A stretch of DNA of 64,000 nucleotides from Brachybacterium sp. EE-P12 (GTDB taxonomy: Bacteria; Actinomycetota; Actinomycetes; Actinomycetales; Dermabacteraceae), in contig NZ_QXCP01000012.1 of the NCBI RefSeq assembly GCF_003711805.1, positions 310,001 through 374,000 on the forward strand, given 5' to 3'. Of the stretch, positions 60,087 through 64,000 are shown one piece after another; position 1 is the stretch's first letter, and every line of letters starts with the position of its first letter. Below the pieces are notes generated by a model. It was not told the DNA's origin, made no database searches, and was given only the letters and a program-made list of their open reading frames with translations. Position numbers and translations under genes: made by a program.

Positions 60087-61000
60087 TCCTCCATCGGCGC
60101 CGGCCCGGGGTCCGAGGACGCCGCGCCCGATGAGGCGCGTCCGGCCGGTCCCTCGACGCGCCGTGCCCGGTGCCGGGCGAGCAGCCCGTACCGGGGCGCG
60201 AACAGGTGCACGAGCGCGTACAGCGCTCCCTGCACCAGCACGATCAGCCCGCCGGAGGCGGCGTCCAGCCAGTAGCTGAGCAGGATCCCGGCCGCAGAGG
60301 CGGCGACCGAGAGCGTCGGCGCGATCAGGAGCATGCGGCTGAAGCGGTCGGTGAGCAGGCGCGCGGTCGCGCCGGGGATGATCAGCATCGCGACCACCAG
60401 GATCACCCCCACCACCTGCAGCGCGACCACGGCGGTGACGGCGAGCAGGCCCAGCAGGAGGGCGCCGAGGCGGCGCGGGGAGAGGCCGATCGCCCTCGCG
60501 TGGGTGGGGTCGAAGGCGTAGAGGGTGAGGTCGCGGCGGCGCAGGAGCAGGACGGTGAGGGCGACCCCGGCGAGCACCGCGATCTGTGCGAGCGCGCCGC
60601 GGGAGACGCCGAGGACGCTGCCGAAGAGGATGTGGCCGAGGTCGGTGTGGCTGGGGGTGACGGAGATCAGCACCAGACCGAGTGCGAACAGGGTCGTGAA
60701 CACGATCCCGATCGCGGCGTCCTCCGCCACCCTTCGCGACTCGCGGACCGCGCCGATCAGCACCACGGCGAGGAGCCCGAACACGATCGCACCGAGCGCG
60801 AAGGGGAGGCCCAGCGCGTAGGAGAGGACCACGCCGGGCAGCACCGCATGGGAGACCGCGTCCCCCATCAGCGACCAGCCGATGAGCACCAGCCAGCAGG
60901 ACAGCAGGGCGCAGACCACGGCGGCGAGAGAGGTCGCGGCCAGCGCCCGCAGCATGAAGTCGTACTGCAGCGGCTCGGTGACCAGGTCGAGCGGGTTCAT
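59930..61000 (-). CDS. Mn/Zn ABC transporter permease (MntB/ZnuB type) with long C-terminal tail
   Basis: The product is 356 aa. Eight or nine helices end near residue 280 (LYALVHLFAPRYGLLARHRA); GWSLMGDAVSHAVLPGVVLS and DLGHILFGSVLGVSRGAL are family motifs. The last 75 residues are Ser/Ala/Pro-rich and encoded partly opposite the regulator gene, probably without function in transport. The start overlaps the ATPase stop (ATGA). Confidence 0.9.
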   Translation of the reverse strand: MNPLDLVTEPLQYDFMLRALAATSLAAVVCALLSCWLVLIGWSLMGDAVSHAVLPGVVLSYALGLPFALGAIVFGLLAVVLIGAVRESRRVAEDAAIGIVFTTLFALGLVLISVTPSHTDLGHILFGSVLGVSRGALAQIAVLAGVALTVLLLRRRDLTLYAFDPTHARAIGLSPRRLGALLLGLLAVTAVVALQVVGVILVVAMLIIPGATARLLTDRFSRMLLIAPTLSVAASAAGILLSYWLDAASGGLIVLVQGALYALVHLFAPRYGLLARHRARRVEGPAGRASSGAASSDPGPAPMEDQAPPSVTDAQIASVAERPSGTAPSAATSETSSASENSGPSRISSSAPTTMP

Positions 61001-61734
61001 CGGGCGGCACCTCCGGCGGCGAGCGGGTCCAGGCCGAAGGCTCGGGCGAGCATCGCGGGCTCGAGCGCCTCGATGACCGGGCCGTGGAACAGGAGCCGAC
61101 GCCGCAGCAGCACCGCGGTGTCGGCGAGGGCGGGCAGGGCCTGGAGGTCGTGGGAGGAGACGAGCACGGTGCAGCCGTCGGCCGCGAGCTCGCGCAGCAC
61201 GGCGACCAGCAGGGCCTCGCTGCGCTTGTCGACCCCGGCGAAGGGCTCGTCGAGCAGGAGGGTGCGCGCCCCCTGGGCGAGGCCGCGGGCGACGAACGCC
61301 CGGCGGCGCTGCCCGCCGGAGAGCTGTCCGATGGGCCGGCGGGCGAGCTCGGTGAGCTCGACCCGGTCGAGCGCCTCGGCGACCGCGCGGCAGTCCTCGG
61401 GGCGGGGCCGACGGGTGAGCCCCTGGTGGCCGTAGCGGCCCATCATGACCACGTCCGCCACGCTGACGGGGAAGGAGGCGTCGATCGCCTCGCCCTGCGG
61501 GACGTAGCCGATCGCGCCGCGGCGGCGTGCCCGGGCGGGCTCCTCGTCGTCCACTCGGATCCGACCGGACGCGATCGGGACGGTGCCCATGATCGCGCCG
61601 AACAGGGTGGACTTCCCGGCGCCGTTCATGCCGACCAGGCCGGTCACCTCCCCGGCCGCGATGTGCACGCTGAGCCCGTCCAGGGCGGTGACCTCGCCGT
61701 ACCGGACCGTGAGGTCCTCGACTCGGATGCTCAT
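60997..61734 (-). CDS. Mn/Zn ABC transporter ATPase (MntA/ZnuC type)
   Basis: The product is 245 aa. Walker A GLVGMNGAGKSTLFGAIMG, signature GQLSGGQRRRAFVARGLAQG, Walker B TLLLDEPFAGVDK and switch His in VLVSSHDLQAL are all present, so it is active. It energises the importer with the coupled permease and binding-protein genes; its start overlaps the binding-protein stop. Confidence 0.94.
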   Translation of the reverse strand: MSIRVEDLTVRYGEVTALDGLSVHIAAGEVTGLVGMNGAGKSTLFGAIMGTVPIASGRIRVDDEEPARARRRGAIGYVPQGEAIDASFPVSVADVVMMGRYGHQGLTRRPRPEDCRAVAEALDRVELTELARRPIGQLSGGQRRRAFVARGLAQGARTLLLDEPFAGVDKRSEALLVAVLRELAADGCTVLVSSHDLQALPALADTAVLLRRRLLFHGPVIEALEPAMLARAFGLDPLAAGGAAR

Positions 61735-62678
61735 TCCGCGGCCTCCGCCCCGGTCAGCCCCTCGACGATCACGTCGGCGTCATGGCGGAGCAGGTCGAGA
61801 TAGGTGGGGACGGGGCCGCCCTCCTGCGAGAGCGAGTCGACGTAGAGGGTGCCGCCGAAGCGGGCGCCGGTCGCCTCGACGACTTGCTGCATGGGGGCGT
61901 CGGAGACGGTCGACTCGCAGAACACGGCCGGGATCTCCTGGTCCCGGACGGTCTCGATGACTGCGGCGATCTGCTGCGGGGTGGCCTGCTGCTCGGCGTT
62001 GACGGGCCAGATGAAGTGCTCCTCGAGGCCCACGTCGCGCGCGAGATAGGAGAAGGCTCCCTCGCAGGTCACGAGCGCCCGCTCGTTCTGGGGGAGGGCG
62101 TCGACGGTCTCGACGAGCTCGTCGTGGATCTGCTGGAGCTGCCGGGAGTACGCCTCGGCGTTCTTCTCGTAGTCCTCGGCGTGCTCGGGGTCGAGCTCGC
62201 TGAAGGCCTCGACCATGTTGGCGACGTAGACCTGCGCCGCCTCGGGGCTCATCCAGGCGTGAGGGTTCGGGGTGCCCGGGTTCCCGGCGATGTCGAGCAC
62301 CTCCACTCCGTCGGAGACCACCGCGTGAGGAACGTCGGCGGAGTCGACGAACTGGGCGAACCAGGCCTCGAGGTGCAGGCCGTTGTCGAGGATCAGGTCC
62401 GCCTCGGAGGCCTTGGCGACGTCGCCGGGGGTGGGCTCGTAGCCGTGGATCTCGGCGCCGGGCTTGGTGATCGACTCGACGCGGAGGTGCTCGCCGGCCA
62501 CGTTCTGGGCGATGTCCTGCAGGACGGTGAACGTGGTCAGGACGACCTGCGTGTCCCGCTCGCTCCTGCCGCCCGCGCTCCCACACCCGGTCAGCAGCAT
62601 CACCACCACGACGGCCATCGCCGCTGCTGTCGTCCCGACCTGTCCTCCACGCCTCACTCGCACACCTCTTCGCCTCAT
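61731..62678 (-). CDS. Mn/Zn-binding lipoprotein (cluster A-I, MntC/ZnuA type)
   Basis: The product is 315 aa. Lipobox MLLTGCGS. Metal ligands are likely His in GAEIHGYEPTPGDV, NPHAWMSPEAAQVYVANM, Glu in EEHFIWPVNAEQQATPQQIA region and Asp in GTLYVDSLSQEGGPVPTY. First gene of the three-gene importer operon. An inverted repeat fitting an MntR box lies 12 bp upstream of the start. Mn is favoured over Zn by the MntR-like neighbour. Confidence 0.92.
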   Translation of the reverse strand: MRRRGVRVRRGGQVGTTAAAMAVVVVMLLTGCGSAGGRSERDTQVVLTTFTVLQDIAQNVAGEHLRVESITKPGAEIHGYEPTPGDVAKASEADLILDNGLHLEAWFAQFVDSADVPHAVVSDGVEVLDIAGNPGTPNPHAWMSPEAAQVYVANMVEAFSELDPEHAEDYEKNAEAYSRQLQQIHDELVETVDALPQNERALVTCEGAFSYLARDVGLEEHFIWPVNAEQQATPQQIAAVIETVRDQEIPAVFCESTVSDAPMQQVVEATGARFGGTLYVDSLSQEGGPVPTYLDLLRHDADVIVEGLTGAEAAE

Positions 62679-62689
62679 CTGTCATCTCA

Positions 62690-62707
62690 AGTTCGCCATG
62701 CCGAACT
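62690..62707. promoter_or_regulatory. Inverted repeat AGTTCG-N6-CGAACT (MntR-box candidate)
   Basis: It has the GTTC-N8-GAAC design of manganese-regulator boxes in Corynebacterium and lies just upstream of the binding-protein gene. Confidence 0.55.
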
Positions 62708-62810
62708 CGGTAGATGGCACTGTCTCATATCCCGGCCTCGGAGTCACGCGGCGCCATGGCCGTCTCAGAATTCCGGCGACAGCCCGCCGCAGCGCGGGAA
62801 GGATGTCCGC

Positions 62811-63560
62811 ATGGACGAGGTCGAGGTGGTCGTCGCGCACAGTGAACGGGCGACGCTGCGCGTGGGCGAGGTGTTCGTGAAGGTCGACGGGCACCCCACC
62901 CACCTGGCGACCGAGGCCCGGGCGATGGAGCTCGCCCCGGTCCCGACGCCCACGGTGCTGTGGCACGAACCGCCCGCGCTCGCCCTCGCGGCAGTGCCCG
63001 GCACCGCGCTCGGTGTGCTGGGCGCCCCGTCGGAGGCATCGCCTGCGGCATGGGCGGCGGCCGGACGGATGATCCGTCGGCTCCACGAGGCGCCTCTCCC
63101 GCCATGGCCCGGCCGACCGCTCGCGGACGTCGAGGCGGACCTCGAGCAGGAGTGCGAGTGGCTGCTCGCGCACTCCCCGCTCCCCTCCGAGGTGGTGCAG
63201 CGCAACCGGGAGATCGCCCGCGGGGCGCTGCGGCCGAGACGGCCTGCGTTCATCCACGGCGACCTGCAGATCACCCACGTCTTCATCGAGGACGACGAGG
63301 TCACGGGCATCATCGACTGGTCCGAGGGCGGACCGGGCGACCCGATGTTCGACCTCGCGATCCTCACACTCGGCCACGAGGAGCGACTGGAGGAACTGCT
63401 CGCGGGCTACGGCAGGGACGTCGACCGCGGCGCGATCCGCGCCTGGTGGTCGCTGCGGAGCCTCACCGCGGCGCGCTGGCTGCTCGAGCACGGCTTCGAC
63501 CCGGACGCCCCCGGCTGCGAGTTCGACGTGCTGCGGGCGCGGATGCGGGAGGGGGCATGA
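62811..63560 (+). CDS. Aminoglycoside phosphotransferase (APH) family kinase
   Basis: The product is 249 aa. Kinase-like C-lobe motifs FIHGDLQITHVF (catalytic Asp151) and GIIDWSEGGPGDPMFDLA (metal-binding Asp) are intact; the N-lobe is short, with FVKVDGHPTHLATEARAM supplying the ATP-binding Lys. Family members phosphorylate antibiotics, homoserine or sugars; resistance is not implied. GGGAAGGA precedes the ATG. It is divergent from the Mn/Zn importer. Confidence 0.85.
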   Translation: MDEVEVVVAHSERATLRVGEVFVKVDGHPTHLATEARAMELAPVPTPTVLWHEPPALALAAVPGTALGVLGAPSEASPAAWAAAGRMIRRLHEAPLPPWPGRPLADVEADLEQECEWLLAHSPLPSEVVQRNREIARGALRPRRPAFIHGDLQITHVFIEDDEVTGIIDWSEGGPGDPMFDLAILTLGHEERLEELLAGYGRDVDRGAIRAWWSLRSLTAARWLLEHGFDPDAPGCEFDVLRARMREGA

Positions 63561-63712
63561 TGAGGTCGACCGAGCAACGTCCTGTCGCCGCGTGCTGTTC
63601 GTGGTCGTCCGGGCGGCCGCCGCCCACGGCTGACTACTGTGCACACGACGGCCCTGGCGCATCGTGCGCTCGGACGACCACGTCCCCGGGCCGCCTCACC
63701 CCAGGAGACATC

Positions 63713-64000
63713 ATGGCTCGAGAACTGGTCTGGACCGGCTTCATGACGCTCGACGGCATCGTCGACTCCCCCGGCGGGGTGGAGGAGGGACATCCGCAGG
63801 GAGGCTGGGTGCTCAGCACCCCCTTCGACGAGGAGGCCTTCTCCCTCAAGGGCGAGGAGCTCGCCGAGACCTCCGCACTGATGTTCGGCCGGCGCAGCTA
63901 CGAGGCCTTCGCCCCGGTGTGGAACGGCTCCGCCGACCATGCCGCCTATCAGGACCTCCCGAAGATCGTCGTCTCCACCTCGCTGGACGAGGCGGATCTG
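63713..64000 (+). CDS. Dihydrofolate reductase/RibD C-terminal family protein, cut by window edge
   Basis: The first 96 residues are present: ARELVWTGFMTLDGIVDSPG, SALMFGRRSYEAFAPVW and KIVVSTSL match the DHFR-like RibD_C family, usually uncharacterised NADPH-dependent reductases. AGGAG precedes the ATG. The 3' end lies beyond the window. Confidence 0.88.
   Translation, partial: MARELVWTGFMTLDGIVDSPGGVEEGHPQGGWVLSTPFDEEAFSLKGEELAETSALMFGRRSYEAFAPVWNGSADHAAYQDLPKIVVSTSLDEADL

Noticed and set aside
62811..63560. Aminoglycoside resistance gene
   Set aside because: APH-fold family is broad and the chromosomal context gives no resistance link; called only as a family kinase.

Overview
The window is very GC-rich (about 70 % or more by eye), with long overlapping shadow ORFs, GTG starts, AGGAG-type ribosome binding sites, Tat and lipobox signals and DtxR/IdeR-type iron boxes. 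This points to an actinobacterial chromosome. A Dermabacteraceae/Brachybacterium-like host is my guess from gene content only. I saw no rRNA, tRNA or CRISPR array.

Layout. 1-3.4 kb: partial TetR, macro-domain protein, secreted GH84 hexosaminidase. 3.7-11.2 kb: two glycerophosphodiester phosphodiesterases around a Ugp-like ABC importer (no ATPase gene), with a divergent LacI regulator and CebR-like operators. 11.2-18.7 kb: ferritin behind iron-box-like motifs, LysR with a divergent fumarate-reductase-like flavoprotein, an isolated AAA ATPase, and an iron-box-controlled PrpD/ComA-like operon. 18.7-28.4 kb: an 8.07-kb integrative mobilizable element (serine integrase, Rep, MobC, relaxase, MobB-like protein, and a drug efflux pump behind a leader peptide). 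It is inserted in a luciferase-like monooxygenase gene, and both halves of that gene and both att sites are visible.

28.7-38.6 kb: exonuclease III, PhoD phosphatase, an SGNH/SLH/tricorn-protease cluster, tandem-USP protein. 38.6-44.5 kb: LysR, SRPBCC protein, a second USP, and a copper-type cassette (His-rich membrane protein, PCu(A)C chaperone, DyP peroxidase). 44.8-50.5 kb: hexuronate/polyol catabolism (FGGY kinase, mannitol-dehydrogenase family, uronate isomerase, LacI). 50.7-52.8 kb: TetR plus an SMR efflux pair, and a CopG/Doc toxin-antitoxin pair. 52.8-55.8 kb: larA-larE-larB (nickel-pincer lactate racemase) without larC. 56-62.7 kb: metal homeostasis, with siderophore esterase, siderophore-binding lipoprotein, AraC, a DtxR/MntR regulator and a Mn/Zn ABC importer. 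62.8-64 kb: phosphotransferase and a partial DHFR-like protein.

A recurring theme is metal control. Iron-box-like motifs lie before ferritin, PrpD/ComA and the siderophore genes, and an MntR-like box lies before the Mn/Zn importer. The mobile element is well defined because the interrupted host gene can be rebuilt exactly. Several intergenic regions carry very long near-perfect hairpins of related design.
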